From Chamaelirium japonicum (lineage: Eukaryota > Streptophyta > Magnoliopsida > Liliales > Melanthiaceae): 64,000 nucleotides of DNA. A program made the position numbers and the translations under genes. Shown here piece by piece: positions 11,201 to 26,126 of this stretch (positions are counted from its first letter, which is position 1; each line of letters begins with the position of its first letter). The DNA lies in assembly GCA_947650365.1 (NCBI GenBank), contig OX393554.1:34180204-34244203 (forward strand), written 5' to 3'. Below the pieces are notes generated by a model. The model saw only the letters and a list, made by a program, of their open reading frames with translations, searched no databases and was not told the DNA's origin.

Positions 11201-14200
11201 TATATCTTTAAGACAACATATCAATAGCAGGGAACTGGCAAAAAATTGACCAAATGCATAAAAGAGTTACAAGTCTTTGAAAAACACAACTTCCAATTTT
11301 CCTTTTCTTGGATACCATTTATGTTCTATATACGGTTCACATTAAGCCATTCAAAATTATAGCATTCTATCATGACAATCAAACATGTTTAAAGTCAGAA
11401 ATCACATGTTCCGGATTCTTGCTTTTTGCACAGTTTTATTATCAGAATGGTATGGCCACTATCTCAACATCAATGATAACTGTGGTCTATGGAAGAAAGT
11501 ATATACTCAAAATTTAATTGCAAAGGGAATGTTGGGATGCTTGTGTAGTAAAAGTAGGGACGGTTGGATTGGAAACAAAGAAACTACAGAAATCCTAAAG
11601 GTTGCATTAGTAGAAGTAAAAGTTGTAGAATACGCATCCTGGCGGTTTGGTCACATGCAATGAAGATCTGAGGAGGCTCCTACGAGAAGGGGGACAGGAG
11701 GTGTAGGAGTGAGGGTGAGTGGTAGGCAGTAGGCCAAAGACAAGACTGGTACAAAGGATTTAAGGTGGCCTTACTTAACAGCAGATTTAAGGAGGCCTTA
11801 CTTAACCGCACACATGCCTTTGATAGTAATCAATGGCCAGAAGGATGCCAATGCCTCATCACAAGTAGCCATTGTTACACCCTTTAGCACATTTATAGAA
11901 TAGTACTAGACGTGGAGGTAATGCAATAGGGTCATTATTGCTTCCATTGATTTGATTATTTAATTTATTTCCAATATGATGATTATCATTATTATCTTAA
12001 GTTATATTAGCAAAAAGGAAGATTTGAAAGGAACCTGTAGGAGGGTCTATAGTAATTAATTGCCTATTGAAAGTTTATCTATCGCTATCAGAGAAAAAAT
12101 TGTAGAACTCCATAGCTGACGGATGAGGATCTACGTACCCCAAGACCACAGATGAGGACTTTCTGTCATTGGATATCCATATCGTATATTTCCACCATTG
12201 GATCTTCTTGAAGATAACTATCTACCGTTAGATTTGTCGAATAAGATTTTACATCAAAGAAGTATCTGATTTCTGAGGGCGCTAGTAGGTTCATAGTAGT
12301 GGATTTACCTAAAGACGTGTCCTTTTTATTTTATTAATATTTATTTTAAGTTATTTAGGCATTTATTTAGTATTTTCGTCCATATAATATGCCAATATTC
12401 AACCTATGTCAAAATTCAAGTTATAAGAGTTGTATGAGTGGTTTTAGGATTCCTAGTCCTTTACTTTTAGGGACTACAAATCCTACATGTTATTGTATTA
12501 CTTAGGGCTTATAAAAGGACCCCAAAGGCTCTCATATTCGATAATATTTTTTATTAATGAAAAGCTTTGCTTTGGCAATTGTTTATCTTTCGTGTGATTC
12601 GAAGAACCCTCGGAGTGATTACATTGAATTGGAGCGAGTCCAGAGAAGTGTGAGGCCTCATCTATCATCAACTATTTTTCAACGTTCTCGTCACGTTCAT
12701 CATCCCCGCCAACATTCCATTGCAAACAACTAACCTCCAACATCAACTGTCACTAGAACCCTAAAAATACATTCAGCTGAACCATAAATCTATCTGAAAC
12801 CTTATCCTACCTTTTCCAAAAACCCTCAAACTTGATCCTAAAGAAGCACCTCTAAACCCTTGACACTCCCATATAAATGCCCCAATTTGTAGGATCGAAT
12901 TGAACTCTAATTTCGAAGAATTTTCAAATCTGGAAACACAATCAAGCAAGTCTTGATCTTTTCTCATCCAAAGCTCCGATCAAGTTGAAACTTTTACACA
13001 ACCTTCCTGACATGCATACCAACGTACACACGAAGTTTCGCAATCCAAAAACTGAACCTACTGAAAAGATCAAAATACCCTTCTATTATCCAGGATTTTC
13101 ATACCTTCCCAAACCCAAAAGTTTTCATCTAGAGCGAGAATCATGCTTTTGTAGGACCCCTTATCCATCCTGCATTTGGTATCAGAGCTCCTGTCATGAT
13201 GTCATATCGTCATGACCGGTCCTCCTATGATCATTGCTCTTTACCCATGTTTCGTAGTCCCCTTTATTCTCCGTCGTACCTCGAACACCATCCACCTTAT
13301 GATAAAGACTATGATCCTTATGCTCCCTACCTCACCATGACATATTCTGATTTCTTCTACCTCGTCAAATCTTATGCTATATTTATTCTATCTTGTACCG
13401 CTCTTGTCGAGAAACTCTTTCGGCATTTGTGTTTAGGCATATGTACTAAATTTGTCTGCTGAATACTTTCTCCAACTATTCCTCCGACTTAGCTCCTTCG
13501 ACTCGAACTATTTGGAGAGTTATAAGCATGTCCAAAGTGATATGAATTGTATTGAGTACATGCTATTATAAATTCAGCGGCAAGAGAAGGTGTGTGCAGA
13601 ACACAAGTAGGATATAAGTTTCAATCAGTAGATTCATTATTAAAATTAAACCAAGTTGAAATTGGGTCAGTCTATGTTGTTTATCCAGACAAACTCAATG
13701 ACAGATTGCTACTTCATCAGGGTTTTATGATCTTTTTTTCTGAGGAGGGCAGCAAGCAACCATCTCTTCCATAGTTCCACGACTTCCATGGGGATACTAT
13801 GAGTCTTGAGTCAATGCCCATGTTAATTTGGGGTTCATCCTCTAATCAAACTTATCCTTGTGCGGGTAATCAACAAATTGTTCATGTTACAAAGAACCAT
13901 AAGGGTGAAGGAAAAGTTCTACCGGAAAATGCAGTGCATCCGAGAACCCCATCCATCAGGTTTTGGACAAACATGAGAAGATTTGATAGAGGATGCATAT
14001 TTACAACCAATATCTTGCCACTTGGATTGCAAGAGCTACTACTGTGAACACATGGTTTCTAGAACAACTAAAAAAGATGGATTCATCTTTCAATTTTCTT
14101 GACTGTCAAGTTCTCTCCAACTAGGGGAGATCGATATACGACAATAGGAGTAAGATGGAAATCTAACAAACTTGATTCACCACTGTTGATTTCACTTTTA

Positions 14201-17200
14201 TTAATTTCTTTAATAGTGAGGGATTAGTACTATTCATTATATTCAAAATTATTATTTATTCATAACCTTACGAGGGCCTTCTTTTTAATTTTTATAGTAG
14301 AGAAAATAAAAACAAAATTACAAGTAGGTTTTATTTATCTTTTAAAACAAACACACTTAATGCTAAATAGTTGTCCTCTTTTCCGGTTGCTTAGAATTAA
14401 TTAGGGAGCATAGTGACCTTTTCAATCCCTGGGGGCGGCAGCTTTAATTGGAAAAGTCATGGAACTCCTCTCTAGCGAGATTGATGAATCCCTCCACTTT
14501 CACTGTGGCCATTTCCAACAAAAAGGCGCTCGAATTGCCTCTTTTTATTTCACTTAGCAGTCGGCCACTTATACACAATCCTAAATCCGTCACTTCCATA
14601 GTTCCACGACTTCCATGGGGATACTATGAGTCTTGAGTCAATGCCCATGTTAATTTGGGGTTCATCCTCTAATCAAACTTATCCTTGTGCGGGTAATCAA
14701 CAAATTGTTCATGTTACAAAGAACCATAAGGGTGAAGGAAAAGTTCTACCGGAAAATGCAGTGCATCCGAGAACCCCATCCATCAGGTTTTGGACAAACA
14801 TGAGAAGATTTGATAGAGGATGCATATTTACAACCAATATCTTGCCACTTGGATTGCAAGAGCTACTACTGTGAACACATGGTTTCTAGAACAACTAAAA
14901 AAGATGGATCCATCTTTCAATTTTCTTGATTGTCAAGTTCTCTCCAACTAGGGGAGATCGATATACGACAATAGGAGTAAGATGGAAATCTAACAAACTT
15001 GATTCACCACTGTTGATTTCACTTTTATTAATTTCTTTAATAGTGAGGGATTAGTACTATTCATTATATTCAAAATTATTATTTATTCATAACCTTACGA
15101 GGGCCTTCTTTTTAATTTTTATAGTAGAGAAAATAAAAACAAAATTACAAGTAGGTTTTATTTATCTTTTAAAACAAACACACTTAATGCTAAATAGTTC
15201 TCCTCTTTTCCGGTTGCTTAGAATTAATTAGGGAGCATAGTGACCTTTTCAATCCCTGGGGGCGGCAGCTTTAATTGGAAAAGTCATGGAACTCCTCTCT
15301 AGCGAGATTGATGAATCCCTCCACTTTCGCTGTGGCCACTTCCAACAAAAAGGCGCTCGAATTGCCTCTTTTTATTTCACTTAGCAGTCGGCCACTTATA
15401 CACAATCCTAAATCCGTCACTTCACATAAAAAAAAATCAGGAAAAAAAGTGTAGGAGTAAGAAAGAAGCCGATCAGGAATTCAAAAAGAGGTAGGAGTCC
15501 AAACCCTTTTGAAATTAGGTCAGCTACAATTAATCAGAATTTTTGCTCATGGAAAAACTTATACTTTCACAATTTGATGAAGTAATTAGGGATTTCCTGC
15601 AATAATATTGTTTTTCTTTTAATTTTGGCCTCCCTTGTTGACATTGTCATTATTTTTCCCCTCTTCTCTTAATTGTGTGTAAGGTTTTTATTGTTCAGTC
15701 TTATGTGGATCTATTCCGGTGTTAGTGTCACTAGTTTATTACAAGTGTGCTAGCCTAATCACCTCTACAAATCCCAAAATTAGTCATTTCTATTTAGCTT
15801 TATCAAGCATCATGCTAAAAATCTCCTCGGCCAGAGTAATAAAAGGGGTGGATGAGAAAGTTTGTATAAGACCCTTTTTCACATCAAACTTATCTTATGT
15901 TGGACTAGTAAAAAAAAGATGGATCGTTCAGCACAAGTTCGAGTTTAGCCATGCGGCGGAAGCAAGAAATTGAATTGAAAGAAAGAGTAAAATAAAAATT
16001 AAGTATTCCAACTTCAGCCATTACGCAAGAGGGACTGTCGCCAGTTATAATATACTTCCTTATCTATTTAAATCATTGCTGAAACATACTCCAATTTAAT
16101 GTCTGCATTTTCATAATTCTTCTGCAAATCCACCTTCATGATATAGCTAAGATTCCACCTCTTACATTGAGATCAATGCAATCATAGGTTGTAAAGAAAT
16201 TATTGGTGATGATTCATGCTTTAATAATACACTAATACAGTTTGAAACCGCTGAATCCCAATATTCATAATGAACAACAGAATAAATGTGGTACATCCTA
16301 AATGAACTTTCACATCATAAAGGAAAAATTAGGTATCAATGTATAGCAATTTTAGTGATGTGCTGATATTGTTGAAGGAAAAAGTAGCAGTTGAGGACTT
16401 GTCCAGTCAAGCTAATTAATACTACTTCCACATACCTATCAGAGTCTAAATGAACAAAAAAGAAGATAAAAGCCACTTATGAGAATGTAATGGAAGAAAA
16501 TTTATGAAACGTACTTATGTGTGGTCTCTACAATCCCAGCATCACTATCCAAAATTGCAATTTCAGCCTTGTCAACTTTGATAGATCCCGTGACAATTGC
16601 TGATGCTCTAGTCCGTTCCCCAGTAGCATAGATACTCTTATGCTCAGGGTCATGAAGTGAAATCTGCAGATACATGGATCAATAAAGCTAACGTAAGATA
16701 TTCAGTTCTATGCAGGCCGATATAGAGAACAAATAATCCGACTATATAGAATTATAAAGCTACCTCAAAAACTAATGTATATTTTCCAACATCAATTTTT
16801 AGCGGTACGATATCCAAGTAATGAATGGCGTTTTCTGGGTCAAAGTTTAGTTCCTGTACAACAATAACACCCAATATATCCAAAAATAGATTTTAAAAAA
16901 ACATATAAATTAGACAACAAAACATATTAGCATAAAAAATTAGACAACAAAACAGAATCACGAAGGCAACCAAGAAATGAACAAAGCATTGTTCAAAAAT
17001 TCTTCTAATTATTTTACCAGGCTCTCTAGAACAGGGGTGTCCTTCGAATTAGAACTCGAAGCACGGACCAGATTTACTGTTACCGGAGGTGCAGGAGAAC
17101 CAAACACTGTAGTCACCTCTACCTGAAATATGCACAAAAATAATGATGCCTTTAGACCAAAAATTCTTGGATTAACAGAAGTTGTCTGTACGCTGCTGCT

Positions 17201-20200
17201 TGACTGAAGTTAGCACTTTGATAGCTGCTTATGCACACGACCATTATTACAAGACTGCCCCACACTAAGAAGTTGCATTTTATTTTTTAAGATTCTAATA
17301 AGTTTTGTTCAAACACAGTTCAATAATTTTCAAGGATAGTTGCCACCTAGGGTCATCAATCAGGCACAGGTTACACAATTTTAAAAGAAATCTGAAAATA
17401 GGGACTCCTTATTAAACTAGATTATGAAGAAAAGCAAAAAAAATACTATCAGAATATTAAAAAACAGAGTGCTGGATGATGCTAAAACTAAAAGAATACG
17501 CAGAGCAGTTCGGAAGTGTAACAACATAACTTTAAACGACCTACTTCCAATGTTAAGATCGTAAACATTTTAAACAACTTGGTCCAGCATACAATAAAAT
17601 AAGAAGCACTGTATCTAGACCTAGTAACTTTAAATATTATAATCATAATCAACACTTTGTTATTCATATGTATCTACAGCATATCATCCTCAAGTCAGTT
17701 GAAAGGGAAATAAAAAATTAAAATAAGTTGGCAGTCAGCACAATATACAGGAAATCGTAATAGGAAAAAAAATCCAGATTAAGCAGGAGGAAAAAAAATG
17801 AAACTAAAGAAATTTAAAATAAGCAAAATGGAACACAAACGCTCACCTTGAGTTGGTCTTTTGCGGTTATAGATATCACATTAGCTGGGAGTGAAAGAAT
17901 CAGTGGAATAAAAACCCTGTATCAGCAAAAAGAGAAATCTGCATAAATACCTAAATTACACAGGAAACTATGAGGAAAATATGTTTGTCATAAAGTAGAA
18001 CTAGCATAAGTAAACACATAGAAAAGAAGAAAAAAAGAATCAAGTCCAAAAGATTAGTCTTATCCCACTAGCATATCAAAGCTGAGAATGGTGGTGTCAG
18101 TGTGACAAAAGCGTAATTCCAAGAACCTTGTCAGAGGCCCAAACACATCCAGTTTCAAAAGGTAATTCTCCTACTCTCTAAGTATAAACCTGTCAGGAAA
18201 ATTTACCCCAAGTCCTAAATTCATGGATCCTGATATTCAGGATACTTGAAATAAGGGCTGCAACTAGGGCGGGTTGGACCCGACCCGACCAAACCCGAGT
18301 TTTGGGCAGATTTGGGTTGATGTATTTGAAAATTGGGTTAAGTTTGGGTTGAAAATATACAACCCGAGTTGAATTCGGATCGGTTTTCGGTTGAGGGGCC
18401 GGGCAACCTGAACCCGAACCCGACTACTTATGTATGTATGTTAGTATGTGATACATAGGTAACAATCACAGCCATCCTGAGTACTTATATGTTGAAGGGT
18501 CACAATCACAACCATCTTTTTAACCTAGTCCCAAATTAATTTTTTTGCTTCTTGCTTGTCAAATAAAGCCACTATTTGATGATCAAGTAAATTTCATGGA
18601 TAGAAATGCAACAAAAGTTGTATTGTTGTGTTAGCAAGTATAAGTTCTTTTTAGTTTTTGATCTTCAAATGTCAAAATTTTAAACACTGATTGGAAATAA
18701 GTATACCCGAACCTGCACAACCCGACCCGTCCTACCAACTTGGGCTAACCCGAGCCCAACCCGGGCGTGGAAATTTTTGCTTGGGTTGGGCATCTCGGGT
18801 TGGAGGTTGGGTTAGGGTTGAGCTTTCTAGTTCTTGGATTGGGCTTGGGTTGACCCCCAACCCGATCCAACCCACCTGAGTTGCAGCCCTACTTATAATT
18901 CTAGTTCTTCCTTTGTTTTCTTCATGTATAATAAATTGTGTACAATTCTCCCCAATATTTCCCTTTGTTCCGACTGGTGTTATGATTTATGGACAGTTAC
19001 CAAAGGGCAACTCGGTAGGGAAAAGATCAAGGATCGGTGAAGAAGTCAGAAAAGGAAGTTAGCATAAGAGTACCAACTATCATGATGGGAGTTGTAAGAA
19101 AGGATGTAGGGCTTGTTTTGGCTGAAGATTTAACCCTTGCCAAAAATGAAAATATATTAAGTGCCAACACCAAATAGGTAGGATTAAGGCTATAAAACTC
19201 CCGATCAGGCTCTTACGATCCTACGATTCTCGATCCATACTATCAAAGTTCGATCCAAAGAGCATTGTAGGCTCTCAGGTAGCATGATCTTAAGTAGACT
19301 CCCAACACCATCCTAGGTAGACTCCCACCATACTTCGATCCTTGAGTAGACTCCCACGAACGTGAGTAAAGGAAATCAACATGATGTAGATCAAGATTAG
19401 GGATAGGAAGCAGAAGTCATTAGAAGTCAATTTTATTTTTAAGCTTTTAAGATTTATTTACATACTTATCTAACTCAAGTTTTTTCTTCACTTTATGTGT
19501 TGAACATGCTAGGACACTTGAGCCAGAGGTTGACGATATACATGAAGCTAGTGAAGATGAGGTTGATGAGCCCACCAATGTTTCAAGGGACTTGATGTTG
19601 ATGTTAGCATAGACAATGTCGGTGATGAAATGTGAACATTGACTTTGACAGTGTTGATTGTGACTTCTATGATGATGTTGACACTTACGAAAAATGATGA
19701 TCTATTTTGATTTCCCTTTTTATTCTTTTTCTTTTTCCTTGGACATTAGTTTTGAGTACAAGCTTATTTTATTTTATATATTATGATACTTGCGAAGCAT
19801 ATTCAATACTTTTAAAGGAGTAAGAACTATGTCGATATAACTCTTATAATAAACTTTTGTTTTGGCTGATTTGGTGTTAGTTTTTTTTTTTTTGGAAGAA
19901 TTCCTCTCTGAGGAAGAGAGGACGGGGTTAAGCCTTACCCCAAGCAAATATTATTAAAATGGAGTGAGAAATGAAATTAACGAAGATAGAAATAATTGGG
20001 TTAATCTCCAAGGCTAACTTAGCTGAAAATCCACAAGACCAACTTCTAGAAAAAAAATAAGATAAAACTCCAAGCCTTGTTCGCCGAAGATTCCTTCCCT
20101 CTAAAAATGCGAGCAGCATACGCAAATTACCAAGAAGTCTCATGCTCGCCTGATACTCTTCCTTACTCTCTGGGAAATCCAAACTGACGAAAAGGAGCAA

Positions 20201-23200
20201 GTAGACCCGGGAAGGCCCTTGATCTTCAATTAAGGTTTCAAAATTCTGCAGATGATTCTCAATAAAGGACAGTGCAGCAGAAAATGATTGATATCCTCCC
20301 TTCCGCTGTCGCAAAGTACGCAAGATAAGTCCGTAATGCCAGGATGATTCCGGTGCTGTAGATGCACTCTCGCAATCAGCCTCGTGCTTAGGGCTAACCA
20401 CAAGAAAATCCTATATGTCAAGGGGGTTGGAGTTTTCCAAAGATTTGAGGCTACTTGGCAAACTAATCATCCTCCATTAACAAAGCAGTAAGACTTTACC
20501 ATGAAAGAACCTGACGGGCTCCACTTCTAGGATGACGAGTCTGAGACAACGAACAAATCAAATAATGAAAACACCTCCTGAAGCAGGGATCCTGGAATGA
20601 TTCTTCTAAATTTAATGGATCGAGAAGGGACCTTGAAGAATACAGAACTTGAGATCGAACAGTGCCATTCTAATCCCAACCCAACTCAAATAATTTTGCA
20701 AAAAAATGTGGATAAATTGATGTCACCAACCCAATGGTCAAACCAGAACTTGATATTTTTACCATTCCCAGAAGCAATTTTATCCCACACTTGAATGGGT
20801 CCGTCTATTCTGCGTACCCCTTTCCAGAAAAGAGACTCTCCCCGATCTTTTGCTTCCTAGGAAGCATGGACACTTCCCCAGGCCTCCCGTACCCGTGTCG
20901 GACACCGACACTCGTCGGACACTCGCCGGACACGCATGTGCCGTGTCCTACGTGCTTCCGGGAGCCAAACACTGTTGGACACTCCTCGGACACTTGTCGG
21001 ACACTCCTCGGACACTCGGGACACTGCGGGTTGACGGACTGTTCGATATAAGGTCGGGTTACAAGCTGTGGTGATTTAGTTTTGGCTTCAACCTATCTGA
21101 TCCTCTGAGATTATAACCTCAGAGAATCAGATAGGTTGAAGCCAAAACTGAATCGCAGCCATTCTTTTGCATGTCATTTGGGCCTGAGTGCGATTCACTT
21201 GTCAGGATGGTTATGATGGACGGTTACGATTCAGGTTTGGTTTTAACTTATCTTATCCTCTTAGGTTTCAAATAGGTTGAAGTCAAAATTGAAACACAAC
21301 CGTTATTTTCCATACCATTTAGAGCTGTCTACGATTCACCGATCGGGCTGGATGTAACTAACGATAGCGATTCAGTATGACTTAAAATTTTATTTTAGTT
21401 GTTTTTTATGAGGTTTTTTCGGTTATTGAAATATATATGAATTGTAAGCATACATAAAATATACAAATTTAAAAATATAATTTATTTTGCCGTGTCCCCG
21501 CCGTACCCGTGTCCTCCTTTTTTTAGGATTTGCCGTGTCGGCGAACCCGTGTCGTGTCGTACCTGTGTCCCCGTACCAGTGTCAGTGCTTCTTAGTTTGC
21601 TTCTCATTTGTAGAAAAGAAAACCGTCTGAAATAGATATCATTTTGCAACCTCCACCACCATTTCCCCAACATTGCTTTGTTAAAATCCCTAAGGTTCAA
21701 CCGTTCAATTCACCTAGAACTCCTTGATCCTTAAACATGCAGGCCACTCCTAATTGATCAGATGATAGAACCCTGAGTTCCCATCCGCCCCTTTTCACAA
21801 GAAAGAGCTTCTAATTCATCTAACGACCCAAAACCGGGATATAGTACAAAGCTTAGTAGTAAGACAGAATGCCTGAAAACACATCATTCACCAAATGTCC
21901 TCCTAAGGATCATGGTTGTCAAGGCGCACGCCTAAGCGTTCCGGAATGTTAAGGCGCGCCTAACCATGCCTAGGTAAAGTCAATAAGATGTGCACCTTAT
22001 GCCATTTTTGGTTTTTTTTTTTTGGTTTTTTCGGGGGGGAGGGAGAGGGGTCAATGCTTATTTATTTATTTGTTTTCTTTTGACCTAGGAACATGATTCA
22101 TTTGGCATATGTCAATTGTTTATTGTTATATGATGATTTTAGTCATTTGATCACTTCATCTTTTTGTACTTACATGTTCACTGACTGTTTGTGATGAACT
22201 TCAGTCATTTTTTCATTTGCTGGTTGTTAACTTATGGAATATATCTTTGTTCATTGTTATGTGATGAAATTTAGTCACTGTATTCATGTTATACAAATTT
22301 CATTATGTTAACTTATATTGCTAATGATAAATGCTTTGACTGATACTTAAAAATTTTAATCTCGTGAATATGTAAACAGTTGAATAGTTTGCAATCTTCA
22401 TTTCCTTTATATAATCTAAAATATGTTGATGAGGTTTACCTTACGTTGAAAGGAGATTACTTCATTTTGTCTCTTCTTAATTCTGTTTGGCATCTCTTTC
22501 TTTTGCTTGAAGATGTGGAATTAACACCCTTTGATTAAGTTGCAGGAATTCGGGGTTTGTGTGTGTGTGTGTGTGTGTGTGGATTTGGAACATCTACTAT
22601 CTAGATTTTAAAAACTCTTGAGATTTTGATCATTATCTTAGATTCTTAGAATTTATGTTGTTTTGTTTCAACTTTCAATCAAGATCCTAATATCTAAATA
22701 TGATGAGTAAAAACCATGTCTCTAGCATCCATGATTTTTTTCGAGCATCGGTAGAATCATAGGGTAAGCGTCAATTGATAAAATCATGTCTCTCGTCCTT
22801 GAGTAAAAAACATGCCACTAAAGATTAGTGAATGCTTTCTTTATTTAATAGATATGATGAATCAATGATATGTATTTGAGAATTGAGAATATGAGATGCC
22901 CATACTTTGCATTATTGCATATTTAAATGATAACAAACAATTTTAGTTGACTGTATTCTTTTAAAAATAAAACACACACACAAGGCGACGCCTAGGCGCA
23001 CCTTAGGCACCTCGCCTTGACAACCTTACTAGGGACAAGTACTTCCCCATCCACCCAGCTAGTCTAAGTTCCACATTCTCCACTACCTTGTGAGTCTTGT
23101 GACAGACATGTTTGGAAAGTCTTATGCTACTTATTGGAAGCCCTAGGTACTTCATTGAACGACTCTCTAATTTGACATTGAGCATAGCTACTAGAATAAG

Positions 23201-26057
23201 ACCTTTGTCAGGAATCAACATAGTATAGATAAGTTTTTTGAGAAGTTGATTTGTAGACCCAAACAAAATACTAGGACATAAAAAATGATCTTCAAGACAA
23301 CCACTTGTTCTCTTTTGGCATGACAACAAAAGAATCGTGTCGTCAACAAAATGGAGATTGTAAATGGACCAAGAGTTACATCTCACACCTGAGAAAAGGT
23401 TGCATTCTCTAGCTCTTCGAAGATTCGTATCAAAGTCATCCACATCGAGAATAAAGACGAAGAGGGGGAGTGGGCAGTCTTGCTTCAAGCCCTTCTTTCA
23501 CAAGGAATTGGCTTCCGGATTCACCATTAACCAGGGAAGAAATTTTGGACGAAGAGAGACAAGAAAGAATCTAGTTCATCCATCTCCAAGAGAAGCTTTC
23601 TTTGAGAGCTTAACTTTTTCACTAGTTGACTTTTCATCTAGCTTTCTTATCATTCTAGTTGATCCATCTGCAAGAGAAGCTTTCTTTGAGGGCTTAACTT
23701 TTTCACAAGTTGACTTTTCAGTACTTATAGGTCTAGTTTTCTTATCATTCTCAATAGAGGTTTTTATTTCCAACACAAGGAAGCTATGAAATTCAGCAGA
23801 AACAAAAAAGAAAGAAGAATTACCAGACATTTCAAAACCATTAAAGAGAGATCAAAAAGTCATAGATATCAAGGCCAAGAAGTGTGTGGAGATAACTAGT
23901 CATCACACGAAAACTTCCAGCCATATTATAACCATTAACAACTGATCAACGTGCAATATTATAACCATAAAATACAATTGGTCAAGCACCCAGCAATAGT
24001 AGTCTGAGAGGATTGGCATAGGAAAAACAGTTGATTTTAAACCACCAAGGTTTATATGTAGTTGTTCAACTTTCTATTGACTATTGTAGCTATAGTTGGA
24101 GAAAACAGGATTCTCTACTAATCTACGGCTGGTTTTGAAATATATACGGCAATTTTTTTATTGTCAATGTGGTATTGATGGCACAACTCACAGTTTTTCA
24201 AATGCACACTTCGTGAATGACTCAACTAATTAATAGCTAACAAAGAACCAAGAAGAATCATAGCTTAGTTAAACATCAGTGGACTGCACCGAAACAAAAC
24301 ATTCAGCAGTCAGTGCATAAAAGGTTTCCTCACATTACTCGCAAGAGTAAATGTAACTCATGGCACGTTTGGTTTTAATACTGTTTTACAACAAGATAAT
24401 CAAAACCAACACTAACATATCTTAGATAGTAGGAACAAGATCAAGAAATAAAAGGTAACTTGACTGAAGATATACATGCCGCATCAGAAGGTTCCGAACA
24501 AGTATGTCATAGTGGTAAGTTTAGTGAATACTTAAACAGGAAATTCTTACGACAATATACTTACCTATTGTTTTCCAAGCATGACAAGGATTCGATCAGG
24601 TTGAACAAGTCTTTGCTAGTACCAGGAATTCCTATGCTGAGGAAGAATTTTGCTAAGCCAAATATTTTGCCCCCTGGGATCTGAAAATTTAGATTCAAAA
24701 AGAAGACCTAAGAAACAATGGCAAATAATGCTTGCATGAAGCAGCAATCAACTACTTTGGAGCATCGTTAAACACACATTTAGCCTCCCTGAAGTAACTG
24801 CTGCAAATGCAGTTACGCCTCGTACTACTGAGGCTGTAGTTATAAGAGGGCTCTTATAATCACCAGCATCAACATGTTTCTCATCAAAGAATAAGGTCCC
24901 ATCATCTGCATTAAACCGAGAAGTTTGGTAAATACATAAATCAAATGCATGTGTTGCATCACTGAAAACACACGAGTTGATCAACAAGCCAATCACATCT
25001 TTGTCAAATATTGTTAGAGATCTTGTGTGTGTGTGTGTGAAAGATATCAAACTTCATCCATTTGTTCTAGTAAAAACAGTTAACAGCTAAAAAAAAAAGC
25101 AATTATTGAGAGTACAAATAGAACTCCAAAATCAAACACAAAAACCACTTGAATATCATAATTTAGAGCCTGGACGTTACGAATATTGGGAACAACTCTT
25201 ACATTATAAAAAATGTCAATTACTGCAGTGGATAACCAAATAAATAACAATCTAGGAAGAGAAAAAGATAGAATTATGCAACTTAAATAATTTTGGTGTC
25301 ACATCAGATGAACACTATCTTAAGAAGCAATTAGCTGATTATTATCTTTCATCGATAAAACAGAACAATACATACGCCATAAGAGACTTTGACATAACAT
25401 ATTATATTGAGAAGGTTAGGGCATTGGTCAGAGGCAGGTAATAGAGGACTCTTTGATGAGGAGATACGGCAACATGCTTCATGGAAAGAGGCTTACAATA
25501 AATAAGTACAGATACCTGATTTACACGCCAAAGGGGTTTATAGAGACAGTGTTTTAAGTATCGTTGTCGTTAACGATATTGCCAAGTTGCCCGGGGGGGA
25601 AATCGAGGATATATCACTATTTATTGCGAAATATTGCTAAAAATCAGAGAAAATAGGAAAAAGAGGGCAAAATGAAGATTTCTTTGAAGGATTTTTCTAT
25701 ATACCCCTGTAGGATGTATAAATACACCATTATAATCAATAACATATAAAAATAATCATTTAATCTAGGGGGGACTCAATTTAGGCTCTATAGATAAATA
25801 TGTTAACTGTCCGACACTTTCTGTGAACTGTTAGAACTTTGCAACAATCTGTAAATTAAACAATCACAATAAGATTACACACACTAGGAAGCATGATAAA
25901 ACATATCAAAACCTATATGGTTCACCGTACATAAAAGTATATCATAAATTCAAACTCATAAAGTATAAAACATAATAAGCATAAAGTATCTCACAAACTT
26001 GATGCGATTCATGTTTATCATCTATTCTTCATGAAAATCTACTTAAGAAAATTAGAA

Positions 26058-26126
<69 letters not shown>

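Larger units (their letters stand above)
19880..23540 (-). pseudogene. LINE (L1-clade) 3' part, decayed and interrupted twice
   Basis: Read on the minus strand, the order of parts is that of a plant LINE ORF2. A reverse-transcriptase segment at about 23003-23540 has [13 protein letters not shown], the catalytic-motif relative FVDDTILL, and KYLGLPISS. Then [18 protein letters not shown] lies at about 21630-21700. A zf-RVT segment at about 20230-20421 has [10 protein letters not shown] and [19 protein letters not shown]. An A-tract ends it (T-run at about 19879-19891 on the plus strand). It is full of frameshifts and stops. Two DNA elements are inserted in it (20861-21587 and about 21909-23028). 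Confidence 0.85.
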
